Shown here: one piece after another, positions 10,745-22,429 of the stretch
Position numbering within the stretch: position 1 is the stretch's first letter
Layout of the letters: each line of letters opens with the position of its first letter
NCBI GenBank assembly: GCA_015832175.1
Contig: WJXW01000032.1
Location: 1 to 34,875 of the forward strand
Direction: 5' to 3'
DNA: 34,875 nt
Source of the DNA: Paraphaeosphaeria minitans
Lineage: Eukaryota; Ascomycota; Dothideomycetes; Pleosporales; Didymosphaeriaceae
Made by a program: the position numbers and the translations under genes
Notes under the pieces: generated by a model
What the model saw: only the letters and a program-made list of their open reading frames with translations
Told to the model about the DNA's origin: nothing
Database searches by the model: none

Positions 10745-11551
10745 ATTGTGTTGCGGCATGTTGTAGCTAGATTCATATGTAGTAGTGGTGCTTGTAGGAA
10801 CACTTCTTTTAGCTTTTTAAATGCTTTCAGTGGTTTTCCTTCCAGTGGCCATCTCACCTCTTTATTGTCCTATCGTGAGGTCTGTCAGCGGTGCGGTGAT
10901 CTTGGAATAGTCCTTGATGAACTCTCGGTAGAAGTTGGTAAACCCTAGGAATGACTGGATGTCTTTCATTGACTTGGGTTCCGGCCACTCTTGTACGGCG
11001 TCTACCTTCTTAGGGTCCCTAGACACACCTTCCCTTAAGATGATAAATCTTAGGTACTCTGTTGTGGTGACATGAAACTCGCATTTGTCGGGGTGTAGGA
11101 GTAATCGATACTCGTTCATCACCTCGAGTACCTTCTTCACGTGTCCCACGTGCTCCTCCAGCGTCCCGCTGGAATAGATGAGTACATCGTCGAGGTAAGC
11201 AGTACACAATACATCCAAGTACTCGTGTAGAGCTTTGTTGATAACCGCCTGAAACGTCGCAGGCGCGTTTGTGAGTCCGAAGGGCATAACACTGTATTCG
11301 TAGAGACCGAACCGGGTCCTAAACGCTGTTTCCCATTCGTGTCCCTTGGCTACTCGTATGCGGTGGTATCCTTCGCGCACATCGAATTTCGTGAACCACT
11401 TGGTTCCGCGGAGCCTGTCCATCAGCTCCGTGATCAATAGTAATGGGTACCGGTTCTTGATCGTGGCATTGTTCAGCTGTCTGTAATCCACACAGAGTCG
11501 CAGCTTGCCGTTTTTCTTTGGTACCCATAGGATAAGGAATGCCGCGCGGCT
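10745..11551 (-). mobile_element. Ty3/Gypsy reverse-transcriptase relic
   Basis: The open frame 11551-10862 begins at VPKKNGKLRLCVDYRQLN and continues through KFDVREGYHRIRV, MPFGLTNAPATFQ and the catalytic YLDD (in TAYLDDVLIYS), then SFLGFTNFYREFI, the thumb and connection of a chromovirus-type Pol. The two catalytic aspartates of YLDD are intact. After LTDLT a one-base frame change near 10875 moves the match into another frame (KEVRWPLEGKPLKAF, KLKEVFLQAPLL), and homology dies out near 10750 before any RNase H. An upstream TAA at 11554-11552 and the missing protease, RNase H, integrase and LTRs show this is a fragment that can no longer move. Confidence 0.9.
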
Positions 11552-11915
11552 TTATTGAAGCCCCAGTCCATTGTTAATTTCGTGATCAATCATAGTTATA
11601 AGATCTATCTCAGGTCATTCATGCAGCAATGTACAAATCAAGATGCAGTCTCCATCAATATCGATCGAAAAATAATTGAAGACAGTTCTGCTATCTGCTA
11701 AACTAAATTCGCATGCTTCCGCCAACAACTCTAAGGTGCCTCAGCCTGTTCGAGGAGATCTACAGTCGCGATCGCAGATGCAACCGTTGCGATTGTATCG
11801 CGCTTGTCGCTATCGGACAGAAGCAAGCAATTGACCGCCACGTAAGTGACCTTTGAATAATAGGTTGATCGGAAGGAACATAAGTGATTCGTGCAGGCCG
11901 GGTGATCCCCCCAAG

Positions 11916-12173
11916 CTATTGACAAATTGCCATCCCAGCGTTCATCTGCATACTGAGTCTCATCTTGTCTAGTTCAATCTGCGCTGTACGTTCCTGGATG
12001 GACGCTGCCTGCAGAAGAGCTCGAACGAGATCTGTTCCTGTGTTCTGCGTCGGCCAGGTAGAGTAAGACCAGGGCCCGGGTGCATCTAAAACAGAAGTTG
12101 CATTTGGCTGAGGAAGACAGATCAGATCATCTACAGCGTGAGAAGCCACACACCCCGGTGATATGGATGTCAC
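11916..12173 (-). CDS. Unrecognised ORF fragment
   Basis: The frame is open from 12293 to the TAG at 11916-11918 (about 125 codons), with one internal ATG at 12173. The translation looks protein-like (FPNELASILEVPLELQ upstream of the ATG, then an amphipathic stretch DLVRALLQAASIQERTAQIE). I do not recognise the family. It may be an exon of a decayed gene, because no partner exon is evident. On the plus strand, an equally long frame at 12372-12752 has no support. Confidence 0.2.
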   Translation of the reverse strand: MTSISPGCVASHAVDDLICLPQPNATSVLDAPGPWSYSTWPTQNTGTDLVRALLQAASIQERTAQIELDKMRLSMQMNAGMAICQ

Positions 12174-12297
12174 GACCTTTGAGTCTCCGCGATCCTCCCC
12201 GGGGAGCCCTGACGCTGTGTCCTGGAGCTCAAGGGGGACTTCGAGAATGGACGCAAGCTCGTTAGGAAAGAGCTTCGTGATAGCCTGCGCTTTTCAA

Positions 12298-13051
12298 TGA
12301 AGCATTGGTGATGTTAATACTTATCTCGCGAACACTGACGAGTCGATGCCCGGAGATTGATCACGTGACTCATGTCTTGGCTATGTTGGCGCCCGGTGGC
12401 ACAGTCCTTTGTCTCTAGCTCCAGACTTCAACAATTGCATCTCAACGCGAAGTCTGACTTCAATGATTTGGATAATGTTGCGCAGATGCGAGGCTTCCAA
12501 GATGGCTTTCTTCGCAACCCGCAGTATCATGAATGCTTCGTTATTCTTGCGCGAGGACGCTTAACAATAGCTACGGCCGTTCCCACAATCAAGGCTCCAC
12601 CACCATTCATACTCTTGGTCTGGATCACAGACTCGTACTACCTTCGGCTTAAGCAGAGGGGCACAGGTGCGCTTAGCGGTAATCTCAGATCGGCTTTGCT
12701 CACCGTCAATACCGTCCAATTGGATAGAGAAGGAGACTGGACATACGCATGACGGCGCAAGCTCTGTCTAAGGCTATCCTTTCCATTGGGCACAAGAGCG
12801 AATATCGTGTCTGTGTCATATCTACAGGTATAAAGAGCGGCAAAGAGAGACTTACTTATACATTCCACACATCAAATGCCTCGCAAAAGTAAGTGCCCGG
12901 TGGTACAGAGCAACGGGCCAAGGTTCGACGAACAAGCAACACACAAGTCAAGGAGCTTCCTCCGAATCTATAGGTATAGGGCTTCAGAGGCGAAGATGTA
13001 CTAGAGTAAATATGATTATTTCTTGTAATCGCATCCGTACTGTGAAACACT
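12298..13051. other. No gene supported, left flank of the transposon
   Basis: One plus-strand frame (12372-12752, 126 codons) is open but matches nothing I know and is overlapped by a minus-strand frame. The segment ends at the TA dinucleotide (13052-13053) where the pogo-type element is inserted. Confidence 0.35.
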
Positions 13052-13053
13052 TA

Positions 13054-13091
13054 CTCGGCCCAAACAGTCGCGCTAGCGATCTCCTGCCGGA
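13054..13091 (+). repeat. Left terminal inverted repeat, 38 bp
   Basis: Begins CTCGGCCCAAACAGTCGCGC and is identical to the reverse complement of 15741-15778. It is directly preceded by TA. Confidence 0.95.
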
Positions 13092-13106
13092 AGGGCCGCG
13101 CGTCAC

Positions 13107-13140
13107 ATGCTCAATGGCAATACACGCTCAATGGCAATAA
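13107..13140 (-). repeat. Subterminal 17-bp array, left end, 2 units
   Basis: Two units of the 17-bp repeat: 13107-13123 (ATGCTCAATGGCAATAC) and 13124-13140 (ACGCTCAATGGCAATAA). The outermost unit has ATGCTC instead of ACGCTC, the same variant as the outermost unit at the other end. Subterminal repeats of this kind usually bind the transposase. Confidence 0.9.
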
Positions 13141-13197
13141 TCCCCCAAAATGTGATTTGTATAGTAATCTGTACTGTAAAAACATTTGTTAAGATTA

Positions 13198-13767
13198 CTA
13201 TACTGTCCAGTCGCATTCCTTACGAGTTAACGTATAAAATCCTCCATATATTGATGGTGGGCAGGGTGATGAATAGCCCTTATTGTCGCCGCCTACGCTG
13301 CTGCTACTCACAGGCTCAGGGGTAACAAAAGGAGAACTAACGGGGGTGAATTGAGTCTCCGGGACGTCACCCTGGCTGTCAGGGACCTCTACAAACCCCT
13401 TATCATTATCTGTACTAACCCCTTTTTGGTGTAGAAGCTGTGAATAGGGCTCTATGGAGTTGCAGTTGACGAGCGCGACCTCGAGCGCAGTACTGGCGCT
13501 CTCAGTGATCCCTATAAATTGGAGTGTGCCTCTACGTTCTATATATTGTATGGATTTTGTATACAAATCAAGGAAGCGCTCAGCCAACGCTAGGTCCTTA
13601 ACGATATACTCCTAGTCCTTCAACTCATCTGGCCCACCTGGCTCACCCTTCTTAATGGGGCCAGTGAACACCGTCATATAGGGCCTAGTAAGGGTAATCA
13701 GGGCGCCCTGAGCGTGCCTTTTGACTGATTTTTTGCCCCAATTACGGAGCGCCGACGTAATCCTCCT
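13198..13767 (-). pseudogene. Possible C-terminal extension of the transposase frame
   Basis: The transposase frame stays open past its TAG at 13770-13768, apart from one more TAG at 13614-13612, until the TAG at 13200-13198. Each of the two interrupting TAGs would be CAG before a C-to-T change. The translation is protein-like (Pro/Ser/Thr-rich near the end). It could be a true C-terminal tail cut off by two nonsense changes, or a chance open stretch after the natural stop. Confidence 0.35.
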
Positions 13768-15576
13768 CTAGGTGTTGAATCTCGTGACGAGCGCCCGGCG
13801 CGCGCGCGCGTTAACAGCTGCCTGCTGCTGCGCGGCCTCGTTGGCAATCCTCTGTATAGCCATCTCACGGCAATCCTTAGCGTAAATAGGACCTCCGCCA
13901 GCGTTGACAACACGGTGATTACGCCTACGACGCTTAGTACTAGCGTGCTCGGCAGCCTTTGTACGGTTAAGCGCCTGCTCGAGTCCTGTTGCGGTGCGGG
14001 CCATCACGGAGCTGCCCTTCAGTGTAGAAATTACGTCCTCGGCGACGCCATATGGGAGCATACAACGTAGTGAGTAAGCAACTGCCTTCTCTTGTAAATT
14101 GAGTACGCGTACGGTCTTTGGAGTACTCCACCCTATGTCCCCAGGTGCCAGGTGTGGGCGGGGCGTTGCAAAGGCCTGGGCGAGCTCCTCCCGCAGAGAG
14201 CCGCGAGCGTCCCAGATCTGGCGGAAAAATCGATCCTGAGTGCCGGGCGAGAGGCCCCTGAGTACAGGTATACTGCTGTACTCCTCCTCCTCCTCCTCCT
14301 CCTCCCCGCTGGAGTTGTTTACCTCTGGCGTTAGGTAGCGGAGCACGTCCTCTGCCTCCTCCACGGCCTCGTTGAGATTTCTGGCAGCCTCTGCTGCCCT
14401 CAGAGGCGCTATCACCTGCTCTGGGCAGAAGGGCGCGAGCCCTGCTTTACGCCAGCCGCTCTTGATTGTATTCTCCTTGAACGCCTGCCCTCTGATTTGT
14501 GCGAGAGTTGCTAAGAAATCAGAGCGTCGTATATCAACAGCGCCCGTACGGGAGGCCCAGTCAAGCGTCCGGCTATGGTACCACTTCAGGGGTTGAAAAC
14601 ACCCTACGTCGAGCGGCTGTAGGAGGTGCGTCGTATGCGGGGGGAGAGCGTACAGCTGTATATAATGACTCTCACAGAAGTTTGCAAGCTCTGCCGTCAA
14701 GTGAGATCCATGCCCGTCAATGAGGAGCAACCGCCAGGTTTCAGGTGGAGTAGCAGCTGCTGTCATCCTATCAAAGTGCTTAATCCAGTCAATGGCCGTC
14801 TGGTCATTAGCGTAGCCACTGTCAGTGATATTTATAAGGTAATCACTAGGTAAATCGACCGCCCACTGCTCTAGGATTGTCTTTGCCTTCATAATGAGCA
14901 TGGGTGGGAGAGATACGCCAGTAGCGGAGACGCACTCAACAAGGGAGATGAGCTCGCGATTCGTAGCGGTAGGGATGAGGACCTCTCTACCGCGTCTTGT
15001 ATATACAAAACTGTCCTTTGCAACACCAATCCGGATCCCAGTCTCATTCATATTGTACTTATTGGCGTCTGAGATGCCGAGGCGTTGCTCCGTGAGCCAG
15101 AGCTTCTCATACCAGGCGAGAATGGCCTCTGGTGATTGCGCAAGCTTGCGGGCTAGATCCATTGGCTTTGCTTTAGTCCTATAGTATTTTGGCTGGGAGC
15201 TAAGCCAGCGAGATGCCCAGTTACTGCCAACGCGCGGCGGGTCATCACCATCATGAGCATCTGCCAGCAGAAAGTCGGCCTGTTGCTGTACGAGCTCCCT
15301 CGTGATTCCGAATCCAACGTCGTCAATCGCGTCACAAAAGCGTATAAGGGCAAGCTCCTGCTCGGCGGAGAGCTTTTTATTCGTTGATGGGCGAGTCGAC
15401 TTGTTGTTGCCTCATTGAAGGGCGTAGTATATACGTTTGCGCAGGCGTAGGATGTCGCGATCTCTGCAGTATGCGGTGACGTCGGGGCGGGTCAACGCCT
15501 GCAACTCCACCACCGCCCTATCCACGATCTGTGTGTCGGCAATGTACGAGGATACCTGCTTCTTGGCCTTAGGCAT
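13768..15576 (-). pseudogene. pogo/Fot1-type transposase, disabled
   Basis: The frame starts at ATG 15576 (MPKAKKQVSSYIADTQ...), is broken by TGA at 15414-15412, and resumes with KSTRPSTNKKLSAEQE, the start of the CENP-B-type helix-turn-helix (GITRELVQQQADFLLA, GSNWASRWLSS). The DDE domain follows: YNMNETGIRIGV, LLIDGHGSHLT and LLQPLDVGCF. The second and third acidic residues are exactly 35 residues apart, as in DD35D. The first catalytic Asp, normally in NMDETG, is Asn here (codon 15048-15046). A run of eight Glu comes from CTC repeats at about 14280. Length is about 602 codons, as in intact family members. The TGA would be CGA (Arg) before a C-to-T change. The nonsense change plus the missing catalytic Asp make this copy non-autonomous. 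Confidence 0.9.
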
Positions 15577-15630
15577 TTTATTGCACGTAAATCGGGCGCG
15601 TTTTGATGGCTAGGAGGGGTTTGATAGTTG

Positions 15631-15715
15631 GTGTTGCCATTGAGCGTGTATTGCCATTGAGCGTGTATTGCCATTGAGCGTGTATTGCCATTGAGCGTGT
15701 ATTGCCATTGAGCAT
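15631..15715 (+). repeat. Subterminal 17-bp array, right end, 5 units
   Basis: Five head-to-tail units of GTATTGCCATTGAGCGT at 15631-15647, 15648-15664, 15665-15681, 15682-15698 and 15699-15715. The three middle units are identical, the innermost has GTGTTG, and the outermost ends in GCAT, matching the outermost unit of the left end. Confidence 0.95.
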
Positions 15716-15740
15716 GTGGGGCCGTGCGTAGCACGGCCTC

Positions 15741-15778
15741 TCCGGCAGGAGATCGCTAGCGCGACTGTTTGGGCCGAG
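15741..15778 (-). repeat. Right terminal inverted repeat, 38 bp
   Basis: A perfect inverted copy of 13054-13091, followed by the TA target duplication at 15779-15780. Between it and the 17-bp array is a short hairpin-like segment (GGCCGTGCGTAGCACGGCC) absent from the left end. Confidence 0.95.
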
Positions 15779-15780
15779 TA

Positions 15781-18317
15781 CAAGACGATAGTCTTGGCGC
15801 GTTGGGCGAGTACCCAGTTCCAGCCGCGCGGCGGACAGCCGATCCGTCGCGAAAACGTTGTTCCGCGCCGCCCATCCCTCCCCAACAAACAAGGGCAAGC
15901 TACCCCCAGAGGCCTTTCGTTTCCCCTCCACCATCGCTTACGTATGGTTCGGCCGGGCATCTGAGCAATGGCTTTGCTAACTGAATGCTGTGCTTCTAGG
16001 CTCTTAGAGGCACTTGCCCCGCGTTTCGCGACCGTAGTACTTTCAGTCTCCCGCCCGCACTCGGCTGTCGACCACACGTCTCCGTTTCCGCTTGCCCAGG
16101 GGTTTGCGTCTGCTCTACAAACTCGATACTACAAACTCGATAGCTTGGGTGGCTAGCTGTGGCTTGTCCAGGGTAGTCCGGAGGTCCTTGTACGTACTCA
16201 GCGAAGAAGGATATGGGCGATGGTCTGCGCTCCTCCACAATCGCCCATATCGGGCCGGTGACTCTTAAGGGTGACTCAGTCTAGATTTGCTTTGGCAAGG
16301 GCGCATCGCATACTACCCGTAAAACGCGATGCATTACCTGAAGTAGGGCATCTTCTAGCTCTTCTTTGATTGGATGGTTTCTGCTCGAAGTACCATGCCG
16401 CGTGGCGACCTCGCATGGCGACCTCGCATGGCAAGAGCGCCACCCGCAGGCCCCATGGCCATTTATGGCTCGGCAGCGATGCTGTTGCATCCTTAGGCCT
16501 GGACAAGACGCCGATGGGTTGCGACAGTGATATACGCTTGATGGTGGCCTTGCCAAGGCTCGTTTTCGCCGTGGGAAGGCATTTCGTGAATTAGGCAGCG
16601 AGACGTCCATGGGAGTGTAAGTTCTTATATGCGTTGGGTTTTATGGACTGTACGTTACTTTCAGTACCAGACACGAACGACAAAACTTTCCAGGACGTGT
16701 GCAGACCGCTGTATTTACTGCAGTGAAGTCACTCCTCGCGATCATCAACCCAGGGTACCAGAGAGTGCTACCGGTGTTGCGCTTCTGGTAGAAAGCATGA
16801 ACTACTGAGCAAGCATTCAGAATGCCGCATGGCGTGTGCTTAGACAACAAGCACGGCAGCAGACAAGTCTAAATGAACAGTCGCGGCACAATTGGAAGGT
16901 GGCAACAGCCTCACACTTATTACAAAAGCTCCGTTCCTGAACACTAAAAGCCACTTGGCGACGGACGTTAGCGTGCAACCTCAGGGAGCTGATGGCGCGA
17001 AGGCAGCATGCGATCCTTATGGTGGCTACTTCGCTGCGATTTGACGCATGCGGATCTAGTTTCGGTGCGACCGAGCAGGTCAGCCGAGGTCTGAATCGGC
17101 CTGGTGCGCTGCACGCGCTGGGTCTCAGATTCGAGAACTCGCATTCGGCAAGCCGAGGCGCGCGAAAAATGTATCGTCAACAGAGCCCGCGGAGGGGCCG
17201 AGGCACGACATGAAGATGGGTTTGGGCGAATCCGGGAACTAAATAGCTGCAGCGACCCCCTCCTCCAAGCGGACCGAGCTGCGTAAGCCAAGATCTCGTA
17301 TCAAGCTCGTAATGAAGAGCATCGTCATGTGAGGGAACACCGTACTGTGGGAGTAGTTCGTATATCATCCGACCTTAAAGTAATGAATACTCCTTGAAAA
17401 TGTCTCTACGTCTTTCACACCATACCATTCCCATCCAGCTCTCCAATTAACCCAACATACTGATCCGGTCTCGCGATAACGACGCACCCCGCCAACCCCT
17501 GTACATGCCAGGCTAGATGCACCCAATGCCGTGCGGTCACATCCTGAACGCTACTGGCCGCTACGTGGTCGTGCATGCTGGAAGGTGTCTCACCGGCTGC
17601 GACAGGATATGCGAATCGGAAAAGTAGATGATGTAGCAGCGGCAGCAGGGCATATGACGGAGGGCAAGCGGCAGAGGCGTAGCAATTAGCAGACGACGAC
17701 AGCAAACATTAGTCAATGCGCAACCCATAATCGCGCGACGCGTCATAGCTCCACTTATATGGACCCAATTCAAGCCACAATTAATGAGGTGGAATCGCTT
17801 AGACCAAGAGTCTTAGCTGGGGAATCAGCTTTGTGGCGATTGCTGTCGATGCTGGCCGTCCATTGTGATACCAAAAATTCAGTTTTACGCCTAGCAAAAT
17901 CAACCCATAATATGCTGACATGGCTTTTATGCTGAAGTAGAGGCGAAAACTTCTATTATTTGCCATGTAGGAGGAAGGGTACGTTCAGTAAAGTGTCGCG
18001 GTATATAGCCTCATGTACACTTTTTCTAGTTTAGGTGAACCCTTGAGGCTAGTATGAAGAAAGACGTTAGGGTTTGCTATAAGTTAAGTAGCGATAGTAA
18101 GAACGTAGTTCCATAGTTCACCGCCGCGGGTGTTTTGCACGTGAAAAACTCCATTCTCGAACGGCATCATTAATGCAATCGTCTCGATTTCGGGTTTCAC
18201 AACCGAGCGATTCAAATACGGTATGACGTCGATACGGAAAGTGCCGCAAGACATTTCAGTGCCCACTCTCTCGCTCAACCATGGCCATTGCCAAATGCGC
18301 TGCAATTCGAGTCCGAA
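15781..18317. other. 2.5 kb without a recognisable gene
   Basis: Only short frames overlap on both strands (the longest are about 110 codons) and none has a domain I can name. A direct repeat GGCGACCTCGCATGGC occurs twice around 16406-16430. I see no transposon protein, no RNA gene and no repeat array. The last few hundred bases would be the promoter region of the histidine kinase. Confidence 0.45.
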
Positions 18318-21300
18318 ATGACCGACACAAACGCACCTCGCCTTTCAGCTGACCTCGCAAGGGCGATTACGGAACATGAGTTGAATAAGTACCAGTCTCT
18401 ATCGCTTGCTTACAGACCTTTATGCTCATTCGCCACCTAGATACCTGCAGCTGCTACGAACAGACACCCGGCTCCAAACTGTAAACGACACTCCCTTCAC
18501 CTACGCGTTGCCAGAATTCGATCCCTTGCGCGACGCTCTGACTACAAATGCAGAGCTCGTGATTGCGCGTCTCGGTACGCGTCTTGAACATCGAACGATG
18601 AAACGGCGATACTGATGATAGGATATAGCGGTCCAGGGAGCCTTCGTTGTACTCACGGATGGAAATTTCGAGCGATTTCTCGCCGGTGGTAAGGGACAAC
18701 ACTCAAGTGACGGCGACGATGCGCAAGTCAAAGACGCCAGCTGGCTGGGAGCCATCGATTCCGACGTGGCCATATGGCGTTCGCTCTTCCAGCGAACCCT
18801 TTCCGTCAACGGCTCCTTAGTGACACCGCGTGATAAGGTATGCAATGTAACGTCCATGGGCGACATTGACCCCTCCCACCAGCTGTCATCGGTTGCCGGG
18901 ACACCCCATCTATCATTTTATGCCGGTACGCCCATTATTTCAAAACATGGTATAAACATTGGCATCGTGTTTGTGGTTGACCGCTCTATACGAAAAGAAC
19001 TCTCTAGTAGGGAAAGTCACTTTTTAACATCAGCAGCAAAGAAATGTATGCAATTGCTTGAGTTCGCACGCGAGAGGGATTTCGGCGACAGATTGACGTT
19101 GGTAAATTCCCAGCTTGATCGCTTTGTCAGGTCACGCGATGTCCTCATCCAGGTTCCAAAAGAACCGCGGGCTCCCAAGGTCGAGATAGGTCCAAGGCCA
19201 GAAAAGACTGAACTCCAGCAAGTGAGGGATATTGCCCGTCGATTCCACGGAGACAGCAACATGGTAGACGACCTGTTTGCGTCAAAGGATGATTTGGGCA
19301 AGGACTCCGAGTCCACACGGTTACTTGAGGTCGAAGAAGCCAGGGATGATCGCCTGGCGCGAGAGGATGATGAGCACAATGCAAGCGCACCAGAAGGTCC
19401 GCCAGATAACAAAGAGGTACCGGAAGATTCCAAAGGAGAGACTACGTATTGTAATGTGTTTCGAAGAGCTGCTGAATGCTTGCAAGCAGGCTTGCATGTC
19501 GATGGCGTTATGTTTTCTGATGGCGTCATTGGCTGTCATGGCTCCGTCCAACCCGTCGCGGAACCGGAACAAGAGTTGGAGCCCGAAGGGAAACACGAAG
19601 GGGAACGCGCCAAGAATAACTCAACAACGCAGGCAAAGATCAGTGGCGAGGCCATGAGGGTATATACCAGTGCCGAGTACCAGAAGGGCGTCCATGTCGA
19701 TCGCCCGGCTGAGATATTGGGTATGCACACGCGGAAGCGAGAGCTGGGTCCCGCGACCACGACAGTATCTGAAAGCACCTTAGGCATGGTCGATATCGAC
19801 GAGGGCTACCTCCAGCGACTAATGGACCGACATCCTGAAGGCAATGTGTGGTATTTTCCCGCTGAAATAACCACCAGCTATTTAGTCAAGGATGACACAC
19901 TCTGCAAGAACGATTCACAAGAGGAGACTCGGCGTCTCTCTTCGAGCTTCCCGGGTATAAAGCAACTTATCTTTCAGCCTCTCATTGATTCTGTAAGCTT
20001 AAAGCGTCTTGCCGGGTGCTTCATATGGAGCATGCAGACATGGCCAATCCTCACGGACAGTGTAGAACTATTCGCTCTAAAAGGATTCCTATACATTGTG
20101 CAGGCCGAAGTGTCCAGGATTGATACGGTCACAGCGATGAAGCAAAAAGAGACGTTTGTCTCGTCAATCAGCCACGAGTTGAGTAGGTTCTATTACGCCA
20201 ACGCAACGCTAGCTGCTGGCTGACCGTGTTAGGGACTCCGCTCCATGGTATTCTCGGTGTCGTGCAGCTGCTCGGGGATACGAGTTTGGACCATTTTCAG
20301 AAGGTACTGACTAGTACCATTAAGTCATGTGGCTCAACGCTTCACGAGACCCTTTCTAGCGTGCTATCCTATGCAAAGATCAATCAATTTGAGCGTCGTC
20401 AAGATCGATATGGCCAGAGGCGCCCGCCCGACTCGCCAAGGGTCCTCACAGACAGACACAGTATGGCTGCGGGTCCCGACAGAGACTTTGCAGGCCTGTA
20501 CATTGTGAATATTGCAATGCTATGCGAAGAGATTGTTCGAATGCTCGAGGCGGGGTTGGTGTTTAGTATGTCAAAAAGACCCTACACGATCGTCGTCATA
20601 CTCAACATTCGGTACGAGGACAACTGGTGTTTCTATACAGAACCCGGGGCGCTCCGTAGGATTGCAGCCAACATCATTGGCAACGCGTTGAAGTACACTC
20701 CACATGGCTCAGTGACTGTCACGCTTACGACGTCTGAAGAAATTGGCAACGGAACGGTCTTAAACAACGATGGCTTTTCTGGACGCATAGTGAACCTCAC
20801 CGTTACTGACACCGGCAAGGGAATGTCAAACGACTTTGTAGAGCACCACCTCTTTGTCCCTTTTACCCAGGAAGATGCAAACACGTCAGAGGGTGTGGGT
20901 TTGGGAATGTCAATCGTTAAGAACTTGGTATCTTTACTTAGTGGCGAGATCTTCGTGAAGAGTAACGTCGGCAAGGGTACGGAGATTAGGGTTTCGATGC
21001 CCATGCGACGGACTACTGAGGACCAAGACGAACTGGAGCGGCCCGCGTTAGAGTTCGCGCAAGATATCGAATACCTCCGCTCGATACATCTGTCCGTTGT
21101 CGTCTTTGGTTTTCCTGGGGCCGTTCGTGACAGCGTGGAGAGTTATCTCCTGGAGTGGTTTCAATGCACCATGCTGGACATTACAGACGACCGCAACCCG
21201 GACGTCATCATTATCGAGGAGGGTAATACTGAGGCTCGGGAAGCAATTGAGAAATCGGCGTCTCGCTACGGCCACCAGGGGGTTCTCCTTAGTATCGTAA

Positions 21301-22277
21301 TGGAACCGCCCAGGCTTGGCAAAAAGATGGAGGAGATTGAAGGGTACCCGCAATGTGAACGACTTCCGCGCCCCCTTGGTCCTCATTATCTATCCCGAGC
21401 GCTTATATCTTGTATGAACAAGCTCAAACAGCTTCGCGCGGGAAACACTCCTGCCAAAGATGGAAAATGCCAGCAAGATGAGTATGTAAAGGGGAAGGAG
21501 AATGGACAGAAAGACGAGGGCTCGGCTAGCGAAGAGAGCAACCAAGGATCTTCTCCACCAGATGAAAGAATACAACCCCCTCGCAGTGCCCCATCTCAAA
21601 GTAGAGCTCAACAAGAGGAAGTTAATCCCTGCGGCGAGGGTGCATGGGATGGCCAAACAAGCAACCGCTCGTCAGAACTTCGTATACTTATTGTAGACGA
21701 CAACGATCTGAACAGGAGGCTCCTCGGTGCGTTTCTGAAGAAGTATGGCTGTCGCAACATACAAAAAGCGGAGAACGGAGCCGTAGCGGTTGAGGCGGTT
21801 AAGAATCATCTAAAGTGCTTTGACATCATTTTCATGGGTAAGTTTTTCTTCAAAGTCTCTTATCTATCTTGCTATCTCTCTTTCTACGTCTGTAGCTACC
21901 GCGTCTTTACTCGGAAGTACGCTGCAACCCCTTATGTACACCGCAGGGGCAGCTTGCGGAGATTCTTATCCGTAAAGGACTAGGTTTTGACTAGGCATAC
22001 AGATCTATCGATGCCCGTCATGGACGGCTTCGAGGCTACTCGGGAGACTCGCTCCATAGAAAAGAAACGTTGCTTTTCGAGACAGACGGCCGAGGCACCT
22101 TCCCCGGCCGTTATAGTCGCCTTGACAGGGTTAGCTAGTGATCGCGAAGTGGAAAAGCCTTACGCAGCCGGCGTTGATTTTTTCCTCACGAAGCCTGTAC
22201 GTTTTGAGAGTCTGGAATATTTGCTGAAGAAGTATGAAGACGGGACTCTTTGGAGCAGTGACCACCGCTCAGGGTGA
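18318..22277 (+). CDS. Hybrid histidine kinase (GAF-HisKA-HATPase-REC)
   Basis: A fungal two-component hybrid kinase of about 1,215 residues. The GAF-like sensor includes HLSFYAGTPIISKHGINIG. The phosphorylated His lies in FVSSISHEL, and splicing out 20183-20232 gives SHELRTPLHGILG, the HisKA H-box. The ATPase has the N-box IIGNALKYTPHGSVTV, DTGKGMS, PFTQED and GVGLGMSIVKNLV. The receiver has LIVDDNDLNRRLL, and removing 21838-22002 restores FMDLSMPVMDG with the acceptor Asp; KP follows in FFLTKPVRF. Another probable intron is 18575-18640. The ATG at 18318 (MTDTNAPRLSADLARAI) is the likely start, but between about 18385 and 18416 the frame must shift by one base (LNKYQSLS to TDLYAHSPPRYLQLL) with no good intron, so this spot may be mutated. 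All kinase catalytic motifs are present. The signal sensed is unknown. Confidence 0.9.
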
Positions 22278-22429
22278 CAGGGAAGGGTTGTAATCTTTAC
22301 CCCAATTCCCGGTCCCGGGAGGGCGGAGGTTGCTCCAGAGGGTAAGAATTAGGCGGAAGATACCATTGCATTATACAGTAGGGCTGCCCGCTGTTATTAC
22401 AAATCATACTTCGGTCTGGTGTGCCATCT

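Larger units (their letters stand above)
13054..15778 (-). mobile_element. pogo/Fot1-type DNA transposon, complete ends
   Basis: The element is 2725 bp and is bounded by TA on both sides (13052-13053 and 15779-15780), the target duplication expected of Tc1/mariner/pogo transposons. The ends are perfect 38-bp inverted repeats starting CTCGGCCCAAACAG. Inside each end lies an array of a 17-bp unit containing ATTGCCATTGAGC, two copies at the left and five at the right, in opposite orientation. The single gene is on the minus strand, reading from the five-copy end. Clean ends suggest a fairly recent insertion, whereas the transposase carries disabling changes. Confidence 0.93.

Noticed and set aside
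12372..12752. 126-codon plus-strand ORF
   Set aside because: No family recognised, a weak start, and an overlapping opposite-strand frame. Too little support for a gene call.
15981..16610. Possible gene right of the transposon
   Set aside because: Frames on both strands are short and conflict, and no domain is visible.
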